From assembly GCA_021155845.1 (NCBI GenBank), contig JAJNBK010000010.1, positions 1-7,343 of the forward strand: a DNA stretch of 7,343 bases, given 5' to 3'. Source of the DNA: Nitrososphaeraceae archaeon (GTDB lineage: Archaea; Thermoproteota; Nitrososphaeria; Nitrososphaerales; Nitrososphaeraceae). The notes beneath the pieces were generated by a model that worked only from the letters and a program-made list of their open reading frames with translations, had not been told where the DNA came from and made no database searches. Both the position numbers and the translations under genes were made by a program. Shown piece after piece: positions 1 through 5,262 of the stretch; positions within the stretch are counted from its first letter, which is position 1, and the number at the start of each line of letters is the position of its first letter.

Positions 1-469
1 TGTGTAAAGATATGGCACCAGCCGCTGCTAAAACAATCATGGTGAAAATAGGCTGCTTGATTTCTCGTGGATGTATTAATGCTTCATAAGAGTGGTAAAA
101 TATAATGCATCCAATGATAATCATTCCAATCGCAGCCATCATTGCTGCAAAACTTTCAACCTTATGGTAACCAAAGTGAAATTTTTTATCTGCAGGGCGA
201 TGAGCAATACGTAAACCCAATAATACAATAAAAGAAATCATGGCATCAGATAGCGAGTCTATGCCGTCAGCAGTGGCAACTACACTGCCACTTACATGCC
301 CCGTAACCAGCTCTACAATTCCAATGCCGATTAAAGTTATAACAGAGATCCTTGCAATCTTTTGACCTGCTAAAATTCCTTCATTTACTAGATTAGAAGA
401 AGACTTTTTAACAACCTGTGAATCAGATATATTTGAAGCATCAGCATTCTTGCTGTCTGTATCCTCCAT
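1..469 (-). CDS. Cation diffusion facilitator (CDF) family metal transporter, N-terminal part
   Basis: This gene starts at ATG 469 and runs off the left edge; 156 residues are visible of a family usually near 300. CDF proteins are membrane dimers that move divalent metals such as Zn, Fe, Mn or Co out of the cytoplasm in exchange for protons. A polar, Ser/Asp-rich cytoplasmic tail (about 1-38) is followed by membrane segments near 40-57, 66-88 and 108-127, with a fourth beginning near 141. TM2 carries the family signature ADGIDSLSDA, with D71 and D75 forming a DxxxD half of the transport metal site, where many zinc-specific members have HxxxD. The loop motif HFGYHKVES (about 98-106) matches the conserved H-x-G-H-x-K-x-E region. 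TM5, TM6 and the C-terminal metal-sensing domain are outside the window. A TATA-like TTTAAATAT on the minus strand (501-509) lies 30-40 bases upstream. Metal specificity cannot be assigned. Confidence 0.93.
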   Translation of the reverse strand, partial: MEDTDSKNADASNISDSQVVKKSSSNLVNEGILAGQKIARISVITLIGIGIVELVTGHVSGSVVATADGIDSLSDAMISFIVLLGLRIAHRPADKKFHFGYHKVESFAAMMAAIGMIIIGCIIFYHSYEALIHPREIKQPIFTMIVLAAAGAISLH

Positions 470-500
470 ATTATAGCGTTAATGAAGTTTATCAATTATG

Positions 501-509
501 ATATTTAAA
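501..509 (-). promoter_or_regulatory. Probable TATA box of the CDF transporter gene
   Basis: The minus strand reads TTTAAATAT here, centred 36 bases upstream of the ATG at 469. Archaeal transcription usually begins about 25-27 bases after the TATA centre, which would leave a leader of roughly 10 bases. This is placement by position and composition only, in AT-rich DNA. Confidence 0.4.
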
Positions 510-653
510 CTCATTCTATTTTCAGATTATATAGAATCTAACGAAAATTTACTCGATATTTATATAATAGTATTATTAATTTCAAATTTTTATTTATTAT
601 ACTAACTTGTACTCCAGTAAAATTGACATATTGTAATAGAGCCGCTAGAAGAT

Positions 654-750
654 GCCACACTCTTTATTTTCAGTAGAATAAAAAACGCCTACATCAAAAG
701 CAGGTTAGGTTTATAGATTTGACCCCTATTCTAACCTAAACAAGTGTGGC
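654..750. repeat. Nested inverted repeat, possible structured RNA
   Basis: GCCACACT (654-661) is exactly complementary to AGTGTGGC (743-750), enclosing about 80 bases. Inside are a second pair, AGGTTAG (702-708) with CTAACCT (731-737), and a weak AT-only pair, TTTAT (663-667) with ATAAA (678-682). Together they could fold as a closing helix with two inner arms. The G+C-rich arms stand out from the AT-rich surroundings. It is not a recognisable tRNA, because the T-loop and D-arm are lacking. Each helix alone could be chance, and strand and transcription are unknown. Confidence 0.35.
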
Positions 751-781
751 CTGCAAACTTAATAAACATATCAACTCTTAA

Positions 782-819
782 GTGTCATCTTTCTAAAATA
801 TTGATAAATTATATGACAC
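782..819. repeat. Inverted repeat upstream of the cupredoxin
   Basis: GTGTCAT (782-788) and ATGACAC (813-819) are perfect 7-base complements separated by 24 bases. The repeat lies about 80-118 bases before the cupredoxin TATA box. It could be a hairpin ending an upstream transcript or a spaced regulator site. Nothing in the sequence decides between these. Confidence 0.3.
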
Positions 820-899
820 CAACCTAAATATCGCACGACAACGGCAAGTTGTATCAAGATCCTAATAACAGTCGAAAGAATTATTAGTTAATGCAAAAG

Positions 900-906
900 T
901 ATTATA
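900..906 (+). promoter_or_regulatory. TATA box of the cupredoxin gene
   Basis: TATTATA is centred 27 bases before the ATG at 930, with an A-rich BRE-like GCAAAAG just upstream (893-899). The distance predicts transcription starting at or next to the start codon, so a leaderless mRNA. There is no Shine-Dalgarno sequence before the ATG. Confidence 0.65.
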
Positions 907-929
907 GCCCTTATTGTCTTTAATGTATT

Positions 930-1313
930 ATGAGTAAGATATCAACTATGCTTCTCCTAACAGCACTAGCTGTTGGAATAATTTCTCTATCCATAGACTC
1001 TACAGCAATCTTTGCGCAGACTGCCACATCCATCTCCATAGTTCCAGGATCTTCAGCTCCTAACAATCCAAAGTTCTATGACCCATCGCCAGCGAATGTA
1101 GCAGTAGGTACTACTGTCACATGGACAAACGACGATGCTACTTTACACACAGTCTATTCAGGATTACCATCCGACCCACAACAGGGCCAATTATTTCAGT
1201 CTGATTTTATGACTAAAGGGAAAACCTTTTCACATACATTTGACACTGCGGGAACTTTTGACTACTATTGTACTTTGCATCCGTTCATGATAGGGCAAGT
1301 AGTAGTAAAATAG
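930..1313 (+). CDS. Secreted plastocyanin-like blue-copper protein (cupredoxin)
   Basis: The 127-residue product has an N-terminal signal peptide: a hydrophobic stretch at about 6-28 with likely cleavage near A29 (AIFAQ). It is followed by one small cupredoxin domain. The type 1 copper ligands are visible: H73 in TLHTVYSG, then C114, H117 and M120 in YYCTLHPFM. This His/Cys-His-Met set is that of plastocyanin/halocyanin electron carriers. The mature protein would act outside the membrane, as a soluble or surface-attached one-electron carrier. Ammonia-oxidising archaea encode many such proteins and are thought to rely on copper rather than cytochrome c for electron transfer; its exact partner cannot be told from this sequence. 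No C-terminal membrane anchor follows the copper loop, and the protein ends soon after it at VVVK. The ATG is supported by a TATA box 27 bases upstream. It stands alone, with its own T-rich terminator. Confidence 0.95.
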   Translation: MSKISTMLLLTALAVGIISLSIDSTAIFAQTATSISIVPGSSAPNNPKFYDPSPANVAVGTTVTWTNDDATLHTVYSGLPSDPQQGQLFQSDFMTKGKTFSHTFDTAGTFDYYCTLHPFMIGQVVVK

Positions 1314-1328
1314 ACAAACACATCCTTC

Positions 1329-1352
1329 CTTTTTAATTTCTTTTTTTCTTTA
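1329..1352 (+). terminator. Oligo-T terminator after the cupredoxin
   Basis: A pyrimidine/T-rich run with T5 and T7 tracts begins about 15 bases after the cupredoxin stop codon. Archaeal RNA polymerase stops at such oligo-T tracts without needing a hairpin, and none is seen here. Confidence 0.6.
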
Positions 1353-1446
1353 TGTTATAATTTTAATCCTATACTAAACTTAATACTCAAATTATTCCAT
1401 AGGATAAATTGTAGAAGTTGACAAATTGATAAGTATCATCAGTATT

Positions 1447-1461
1447 TTCTTCTTCTTCTTC
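1447..1461. repeat. (TTC)5 microsatellite
   Basis: Five uninterrupted TTC triplets lie in non-coding DNA. The run could vary in length by replication slippage. Confidence 0.85.
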
Positions 1462-2143
1462 TAGTATAATGAATTGGTTTATCAGCTATAACGTAAAATA
1501 AATATAATAAAGGAATCTGGATGCATATATCTTAAGTTAAATATATTCAAAGACAATGTACACAAGAAAAAGACGATTGATATATCTAATAAATTACCTT
1601 TACTATAACAATGATTAATACATATTCTGCTCAGAGTATGTACTCCATATCAATAACTAATTACAATGATCTATCATATCAGATTGTAATAAAGAAGATA
1701 ACGAATTCAAAACAGACCTAAATATTCTCCTTTAAAAAATAATATGAAATTAAATAATCCAATTCTAATTATAGGTATTTCAGGGCAAGTTTGATAAGGC
1801 TAAAAAATACTATCTATAGAGAAGCTTCATATGGATATGTATATAGCAGAGTGTTTTGATGCTGAATATATATTCATGACATGATTTACTGAGATAAAAA
1901 TTGTCATATCTATCGATTGTATGTGGAACAAGGTGGATAAGTGTATGTATAACTATCGTAGAAAAGGCCTCAATATATTGTAATTTCTTGCCTTGAAACA
2001 CTAGAAATCAAAGTTTGACAGAAAGAGCTGAGAGTCTAATTAAATTAAGTTGTAAAATATATAAGCTTAATGAAACGACAATTATATTTGTCTAAGTAAC
2101 TAAAATGTTATAAATAATCAATCAGTAATTAAAATCAAATCAC

Positions 2144-2167
2144 AATTTATTTATTTACTTATTTATT
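2144..2167. repeat. Imperfect (TTTA)n repeat
   Basis: Consecutive TTTA-type tetramers are interrupted once by a C. The run lies in non-coding DNA about 110 bases beyond the end of the minus-strand secreted-protein gene. Confidence 0.6.
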
Positions 2168-2254
2168 GAAATTACAAGAGAAGCAAAAAAGTGGATTAAC
2201 ATCATTTTTACAATTAGTATCATTTAATATAATTAAAATAAAATGATAATTTTT

Positions 2255-2278
2255 TCTGATAGTAGTGCTACCATCAGA
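2255..2278 (-). terminator. Hairpin directly after the secreted-protein stop codon
   Basis: The arms pair over 11 bases with a two-base central loop (10 of the 11 are CTGATGGTAG against CTACTATCAG on the minus strand). Pairing is complete only in the minus-strand transcript, where one position is G-U; the plus-strand copy has an A-C mismatch. That asymmetry and its position 1 base after the TAA assign it to the minus-strand gene. The tract after it is A-rich rather than T-rich, so it may stabilise the mRNA 3' end rather than act as a classical terminator. Confidence 0.6.
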
Positions 2279-2279
2279 G

Positions 2280-2621
2280 TTATCCTGAAGGTGTTGTCAT
2301 ATTTGGGTCAGTACCAGTTTGTTCTTTTTGCAAGTCTGCTAATCCAGTAGCTTCATCAGTCACTTCAGTATTATTTGTGAGTGCTTCAGTGTTGCCTTGA
2401 GTAAGGTTTTCTATTTCGCTGGCTGTTGTAGCTCCACCCGTAACATTTCCACCAGCTCCTCCTCCTGTTGCATTTCCACCAGCTCCTCCTCCTGTTGCAT
2501 TTCCACCAGCTCCATTAGCAGTTGTATTTGTTTGTGCGAATACGGATCCAAGAGGTCCTACGGCTATTAACATGATACCTAAAGCCATAGCTAAAGTAAC
2601 GACTGTATATGATTGTTTCAT
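2280..2621 (-). CDS. Small secreted Gly/Asn/Thr-rich repeat protein, probably N-glycosylated
   Basis: I do not recognise a family. The preferred start, ATG 2621, gives 113 residues beginning MKQSYTVV; an in-frame GTG at 2654 would add 11 residues before the signal peptide and is less likely. Residues 1-29 form a clean signal peptide (hydrophobic core, then GSVFAQT). The mature part is low in hydrophobics and rich in Gly, Ala, Asn and Thr. It contains GGNATGGGA repeats of 9 residues, encoded by a perfect 27-bp tandem repeat. At least seven N-x-T sequons are visible (NTT, NAT twice, NVT, NLT, NNT, NMT), which archaeal oligosaccharyltransferase could modify on the cell surface. The C-terminal half is acidic (TEVTDEATGLADLQKE). 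There is no transmembrane anchor or Cys. It is a monocistronic minus-strand gene followed immediately by a hairpin. A surface or matrix role is inference only. Confidence 0.75.
   Translation of the reverse strand: MKQSYTVVTLAMALGIMLIAVGPLGSVFAQTNTTANGAGGNATGGGAGGNATGGGAGGNVTGGATTASEIENLTQGNTEALTNNTEVTDEATGLADLQKEQTGTDPNMTTPSG
2444..2513. repeat. 27-bp perfect tandem repeat inside the secreted-protein gene
   Basis: Two full 27-base units (2444-2470 and 2471-2497) and a 16-base partial third (2498-2513) are identical at DNA level. They encode the GGNATGGGA repeat in frame. Gain or loss of a unit would keep the frame and change the number of glycosylation sequons. Complete identity suggests recent duplication. 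Confidence 0.92.
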
Positions 2622-3101
2622 CAATAAAGCAGATGTCCTACAATTACTTAACACTTTCCACTCTAAAATATGAAGTTTGAATATCCCTTCTCGACAAAGA
2701 ATGGATTCATGGTAGCTCTAAATTTAAATTTAACTTATAATTTATTAATAACAAATGATCTTTCTAATGGAATTCTAATAAAAGAAGATTAAATATAAAT
2801 AAAAGCAATTGATTATATCATTTATATATATAAATTATCCACATGCCAAAAATCTTCAGGAGTATTTATTTAAACAATTTTTTGTTTATTAGTAGAGGCA
2901 GCTGTTGTTTGCTACTTATCATCTGATTATACAGGAATAAATCATTAGTATTAGATCATACTGCTAGTCAACATCTGAGAATCTCAATTTTAATAGTCAA
3001 CATTCAAAATCGATAGAGATGTATTACTTCGTGTGTTTATATGGTAGTTATTTTATAGATTATTAACTACTTATTATTTTAAAAGCTATTCTAAACTGGT
3101 G

Positions 3102-3115
3102 CGATTCTAGAATCG
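3102..3115. promoter_or_regulatory. 14-bp perfect palindrome, possible operator
   Basis: CGATTCTAGAATCG reads the same on both strands and ends 15 bases before the TATA-like box of the 83-aa gene. Position and symmetry suit a dimeric archaeal regulator. A palindrome of this size can be expected by chance roughly once in two windows of this length, so its placement is the main argument. Confidence 0.4.
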
Positions 3116-3130
3116 TCAAGCATGTAACAC

Positions 3131-3138
3131 TTTTTAAT
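3131..3138 (+). promoter_or_regulatory. TATA-like box of the 83-aa gene
   Basis: TTTTTAAT is centred about 24 bases before ATG 3159. It favours that ATG over the in-frame TTG at 3141 and predicts a leaderless transcript. Confidence 0.5.
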
Positions 3139-3158
3139 CTTTGTGTACTGTAAACTAC

Positions 3159-3410
3159 ATGGCAAAATCAACAACAAAGGATGAAACAACAAAGTTAGAA
3201 AACTCTACCTATAATATCCTCATAGCTCTTGGGAAGGAAGCCCAGTTTCTGTATTCAGCTATTGACACCTACATAAGTGATGCTCAGAAAGACAACAATT
3301 CTGAATTGGAAAATACGTGGAATACTATAAAAGAAGATAGAAAAAGACATATGGATATGTTAAGGAGTGCTTTAGAAAGAGAAGCAAAAGAACAAAAGCT
3401 GAGTCATTAG
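3159..3410 (+). CDS. Small two-helix protein, weakly ferritin-like, function unknown
   Basis: The 83-residue product is highly charged and predicted to be nearly all helical. Helix 1 spans about 12-44, a short turn sits near DNNSE (45-49), and helix 2 spans about 50-80. The arrangement recalls short ferritin-like hairpins that dimerise to form a metal site. A Glu and Tyr face (E27, Y32, D36, Y38) occupies helix 1, and KEDRKRHMDML (58-68) occupies the position of the ExxH motif in helix 2. However, the residue three before H64 is Arg, not Glu, so the usual ExxH ligand pair is broken and iron binding is doubtful. There is no signal peptide or membrane segment, so it is probably cytosolic. ATG 3159 was chosen over TTG 3141 because of the TATA-like box and because the extra residues (MCTVNY) do not fit the helix. 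It has its own hairpin terminator. Alternative: a generic coiled-coil hairpin. Confidence 0.75.
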   Translation: MAKSTTKDETTKLENSTYNILIALGKEAQFLYSAIDTYISDAQKDNNSELENTWNTIKEDRKRHMDMLRSALEREAKEQKLSH

Positions 3411-3436
3411 TAATTTAGATAAATTAATAGATTAAT

Positions 3437-3488
3437 TGTATGCGCTGCATACATAAATGTGGCTGCATATTCTATTCTTTTTGTTTTA
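3437..3488 (+). terminator. Hairpin plus T-rich tract after the 83-aa gene
   Basis: TGTATGC (3437-3443) and GCATACA (3447-3453) form a perfect 7-bp stem with a 3-base loop, starting 26 bases after the stop. A T-rich tract containing T5 and T4 follows at 3471-3488. The octamer GCTGCATA in the hairpin recurs at 3462-3469. Confidence 0.6.
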
Positions 3489-3521
3489 ATTCATTTGTTA
3501 AGGATACGATTGTGATCAGTG

Positions 3522-3539
3522 ATTATCATTTTTGATAAT
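3522..3539. repeat. Perfect short hairpin
   Basis: ATTATCA and TGATAAT pair perfectly over 7 bases around a TTTT loop. It lies about 110 bases after the 83-aa gene and may back up its terminator or end a transcript coming from the right. It is entirely AT except two pairs, so weak. Confidence 0.35.
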
Positions 3540-3603
3540 AAATATCACAAACATTAAATAAGATAAAAAGGATTGCGAATGATCTAATAATATATTTCAC
3601 TTT

Positions 3604-3756
3604 ATGGTATGTGAGGATGCATTTGGTGTTATTACTATCGTTAATAATGTGGTATCTATGATGAACGAACTCAAAGGAAAGATCATGGCTGATTTTTATT
3701 ATATTCAAATGGATACTCCTTTGATCCATTTTAAAAATATGGAGGAAGTAAGATAG
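3604..3756 (+). CDS. Possible 50-aa small ORF or gene remnant
   Basis: The frame from ATG 3604 to TAG 3754-3756 reads MVCEDAFGVITIVNNVV and continues with a charged, protein-like stretch (NELKGKIMADFYYIQMD) ending in NMEEVR. The composition looks more like a real protein than the antisense frame over the same bases. No family is recognised. There is no TATA-like box at the right distance, and the open frame extends only 7 codons above the ATG before a stop, without another start. It may therefore be the surviving piece of a broken gene. Confidence 0.25.
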   Translation: MVCEDAFGVITIVNNVVSMMNELKGKIMADFYYIQMDTPLIHFKNMEEVR

Positions 3757-3888
3757 AATTAATGATATATTCGTTACTATTTACTGGTCACATTAATATT
3801 TTTAATTTTCTATTACTAATTTAATGAATCCGAATTATTTGACTAATACAATAAGCTTCGATAATTTCTTGGCTTTTTACAATAATTA

Positions 3889-3934
3889 TAATATATTCAA
3901 ATCTCTATTTAAGAGAATCATATATTATTTTTTT
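3889..3934 (+). terminator. Hairpin followed by T7, orphan terminator-like structure
   Basis: TAATATA (3889-3895) pairs with TATATTA (3921-3927), enclosing TCTCT (3902-3906) paired with AGAGA (3912-3916). A run of seven T follows at 3928-3934. It is laid out as a plus-strand terminator, but no recognised plus-strand gene ends nearby; the 50-aa candidate ends about 130 bases earlier. Confidence 0.35.
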
Positions 3935-4119
3935 ACTACATAAGACAAAACAAAGAGTATGGTTATGAAAAATTGTCACTATTCTTATAGATGAGAAGTG
4001 AGATTGATAAAAAATTTAAATATATATTTATCATAAAGCCCCGTTAATGAATACACTTATTCATGAGACTTCAAATTTTTCATTATAGCGATTCTTATCT
4101 ACTCTATTGAAAAAACATT

Positions 4120-4278
4120 TCAATCATTAACAAGATATCTTTCTAATACTGGTATCGTATTATGATGCTTTCTATCTAATGCCTCGTTAAGTAACTTGGA
4201 TATTTCATCTTTAATGATTATGGGCTAAGTATTAGCTTAGCTAATCTAAACATCGATCTTTTTACTTTTATCGACCAT
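4120..4278 (-). pseudogene. Possible broken small gene with three clustered stops
   Basis: On the minus strand ATG 4278 opens MVDKSKKIDV and is then hit by TAG, TAA and TAG within 24 bases (4225-4248). In the same frame it continues as a plausible amphipathic helix, PIIIKDEISKLLNEALD, then HHNTIPVLERYLVND and TGA at 4120-4122. All three stops fall within or right beside the palindromic block ATTAGCT-T-AGCTAAT (4231-4245), as if a short in-frame palindromic segment interrupted a 45-50 residue protein. No family is recognised and no promoter is clear, so this may be chance in AT-rich DNA. Confidence 0.22.
4224..4245. repeat. Overlapping palindromes
   Basis: ATTAGCT (4231-4237) and AGCTAAT (4239-4245) are perfect complements about one central base. 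GCTAAG (4224-4229) can alternatively pair with CTTAGC (4236-4241). The two pairings exclude each other. The block lies about 50 bases before the 60-aa ORF start and could be a regulator site for it. Confidence 0.4.
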
Positions 4279-4291
4279 ATTAATTCTATAT

Positions 4292-4474
4292 ATGATTCAC
4301 GAACAGACACAAAAGGAACAAAATACAAAGATAATAAAAAGAAGAATTGAAAAATTCCAAATAAAAAATCGAAGTGTCACCATTTCAACAAATGATTTTG
4401 TAGAATCTCTAACAATTGCTTATAATAAGTACCTCGATTGGATTAATGAAGACAATGCATTATTAAGAAGGTAA
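4292..4474 (+). CDS. Small basic/polar protein of unknown function
   Basis: A 60-residue product from ATG 4292 to TAA. The first half is very rich in Lys, Gln and Arg (EQTQKEQNTKIIKRRIEKF). The second half reads like a folded segment: a short strand RSVTIST, then helix DFVESLTIAYNKYLDWINEDN. There is no Cys, signal peptide or membrane segment. A TATA-like TTTTTACTTTTA at 4259-4270 is centred about 27 bases upstream, which supports the ATG and a leaderless mRNA. No family is recognised. The 3' side is a non-coding stretch with a strong plus-strand hairpin about 220 bases on. The chief doubt is its small size in AT-rich DNA; protein-like composition of the second half and promoter spacing favour it being real. 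Confidence 0.45.
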   Translation: MIHEQTQKEQNTKIIKRRIEKFQIKNRSVTISTNDFVESLTIAYNKYLDWINEDNALLRR

Positions 4475-4692
4475 TCTAGGACATATATTTAGTCACTAAT
4501 ATATCAAATGTCAAAGCAGATACTGACGATAAACTTACCATCCAAATTTACAAATAAAATACATTGTATGATGATTCAACAACTACTATTGTAATGGTTT
4601 ATCCTTGCATCATTATTGCTGTTTTACTTTCTATTTATAATAGAGTTTCTATAAGAGCAACCGGTCATTGAGACTTGGAGAAGGGCAACTAA

Positions 4693-4720
4693 AAGACTCT
4701 TTCAATCTGAAAAGGGTCTT
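4693..4720 (+). terminator. Strong 10-bp hairpin, plus-strand transcript end or RNA element
   Basis: AAGACTCTTT (4693-4702) pairs over 10 bases with AAAGGGTCTT (4711-4720) around an 8-base loop. One pair is U-G, which works only in the plus-strand RNA, so a plus-strand transcript is favoured. A T5 tract follows at about 4737. It could end a long 3' UTR of the 60-aa gene or a separate non-coding RNA. Confidence 0.45.
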
Positions 4721-4905
4721 GATTATATAGTCAAAGTTTTTAATCTCTTCTATAAATGGCAAATATATTTGTCAACGCAATTAGCACTACCTTAAAACAA
4801 TATCAGATTATCTTTACAACTCGCATAGGCGAATACAATACTGAATATTTCTTCTTCGACTAAACCTTGGACGTCGATCAATAAATGCTCATGAATATGC
4901 AATAG

Positions 4906-4926
4906 AATAATAATAATAATAATAAT
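4906..4926. repeat. (AAT)7 microsatellite
   Basis: Seven uninterrupted AAT triplets lie in non-coding DNA. The run is likely to vary in length between relatives. Confidence 0.9.
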
Positions 4927-5084
4927 ATAGGTTAGCACGTCTCTTATTTTACCTGATGTAGATATAACTAATGAGATGATCGTACAATCATAGCAAGATT
5001 TTAACAATCGATATAAATATCTCAGAAGTTAGTTAGAAATTAGAATAATCCTCATGATCCATTTCAGAACAATAGGTTAGATCC

Positions 5085-5129
5085 TCATATACATACATAA
5101 ATACACACACATATACGTATACATACACT
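5085..5129. repeat. CA/TA-rich simple-sequence tract
   Basis: An alternating purine-pyrimidine tract made of ATAC, ACAC and TATA steps includes a perfect TATACGTATA. Such tracts are slippage-prone. They create the false Val-Tyr-rich frame seen on the minus strand. Confidence 0.7.
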
Positions 5130-5233
5130 ACAGACCAATATTGAAAGAAGTATACTATGGGTCTACAAAGAACATTTAAACGAATTTTATATAGTGATCC
5201 CGAGTATTTATTCATAGTTGGAAAATGCAAGTC

Positions 5234-5244
5234 TTATATTATAT
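5234..5244 (+). promoter_or_regulatory. TATA box of the 100-aa Cys/His protein gene
   Basis: TTATATTATAT is centred about 24 bases before GTG 5263 and 30 before the alternative TTG 5269. It supports GTG 5263 and a leaderless mRNA; no Shine-Dalgarno is visible. Confidence 0.55.
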
Positions 5245-5262
5245 TAATAAACAAAGTTAATT

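Larger units (their letters stand above)
470..929. other. Divergent intergenic region between CDF transporter and cupredoxin
   Basis: No convincing ORF was found in this 460-base stretch. It holds the outward-facing promoters of the two flanking genes and two inverted-repeat structures (654-750 and 782-819). The octamer AACCTAAA occurs twice, at 733-740 and 821-828. There is no tRNA-like T-arm or other RNA signature that I recognise. Confidence 0.7.
1314..2279. other. Long AT-rich gene-free stretch
   Basis: About 970 bases contain no convincing gene. After the cupredoxin terminator there is a (TTC)5 microsatellite at 1447-1461 and a degenerate (TTTA)n run at about 2144-2167. A plus-strand reading frame from about 1804 to 1985 would be protein-like but is cut by TGA near 1880; I consider it too weak to call a pseudogene. 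Both flanking genes point into this region, so no gene promoter is expected here. Confidence 0.6.
2622..3158. other. AT-rich divergent intergenic region
   Basis: This stretch separates the minus-strand secreted-protein gene from the plus-strand 83-aa gene. It holds both promoters: a weak TTAAGTAATT (minus strand, 2643-2652) about 26 bases before ATG 2621, and the plus-strand box at 3131-3138. It also has a TAAACAA/TTGTTTA hairpin (2871-2888), a 16-bp AT palindrome (2820-2835) and a 14-bp palindrome (3102-3115). No convincing ORF or RNA gene was seen. Confidence 0.6.
3411..4291. other. Hairpin-rich, gene-poor AT-rich region
   Basis: About 880 bases have no gene that I can call with confidence. 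They hold the terminator of the 83-aa gene and hairpins at 3522-3539 (ATTATCA/TGATAAT), 3889-3934, 4005-4033 (TGATAAA/TTTATCA) and 4047-4064 (ATGAATA/TATTCAT). A palindromic block lies at 4224-4245. Two protein-like fragments are listed separately (3604-3756 plus and 4120-4278 minus). The look is of decaying coding DNA or of unannotated short transcripts. Confidence 0.5.
4475..5262. other. Gene-poor stretch with microsatellites and one strong hairpin
   Basis: About 790 bases have no convincing gene. Features seen are the hairpin at 4693-4720, an (AAT)7 microsatellite at 4906-4926, a CA/TA-rich simple-sequence tract at about 5085-5129 and the promoter of the next gene at 5234-5244. Minus-strand open frames across the simple repeats encode runs of Ile or alternating Val-Tyr and are artefacts of the repeats. 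Confidence 0.6.

Noticed and set aside
654..750. tRNA gene, suggested by a 7-bp acceptor-like closing stem
   Set aside because: No T-loop consensus, no D-arm and no anticodon arm in either orientation.
1828..1840. 13-mer CATATGGATATGT repeated at 3348-3360 within the 83-aa gene (both read HMDM)
   Set aside because: Flanking residues do not align, and one shared AT-rich 13-mer is expected by chance in a window this size.
1810..2001. Minus-strand 63-aa open frame
   Set aside because: Composition is rich in Ile, His, Tyr and Leu as expected from AT-rich noise, with no promoter, no family and no conserved-looking motif.
2820..2835. 16-bp AT-only palindrome
   Set aside because: Pure alternating A/T sequence becomes palindromic easily by chance, and no promoter is near.
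3526..3729. Minus-strand 67-aa open frame
   Set aside because: It looks like a shadow of AT-rich DNA, overlaps the more protein-like plus-strand frame 3604-3756, and has no TATA box at the right distance.
3824..3943. Plus-strand 39-aa frame (MNPNYLTN start)
   Set aside because: Dominated by Asn, Tyr, Phe and Ile as in random AT-rich sequence, and it runs through the hairpin and T7 tract.
4568..4574. ATGATGA, a match to the box C motif of C/D sRNAs
   Set aside because: No box D (CTGA) at the 50-60 base spacing needed; the nearest lies about 135 bases away in a hairpin loop.
4792..5007. Minus-strand 71-aa open frame starting at TTG
   Set aside because: Its Ile run is the translation of the (AAT)7 microsatellite; weak start and no recognisable domain.
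5033..5230. Minus-strand 65-aa open frame
   Set aside because: The alternating Val-Tyr stretch is translated CA/TA simple sequence; no other support.
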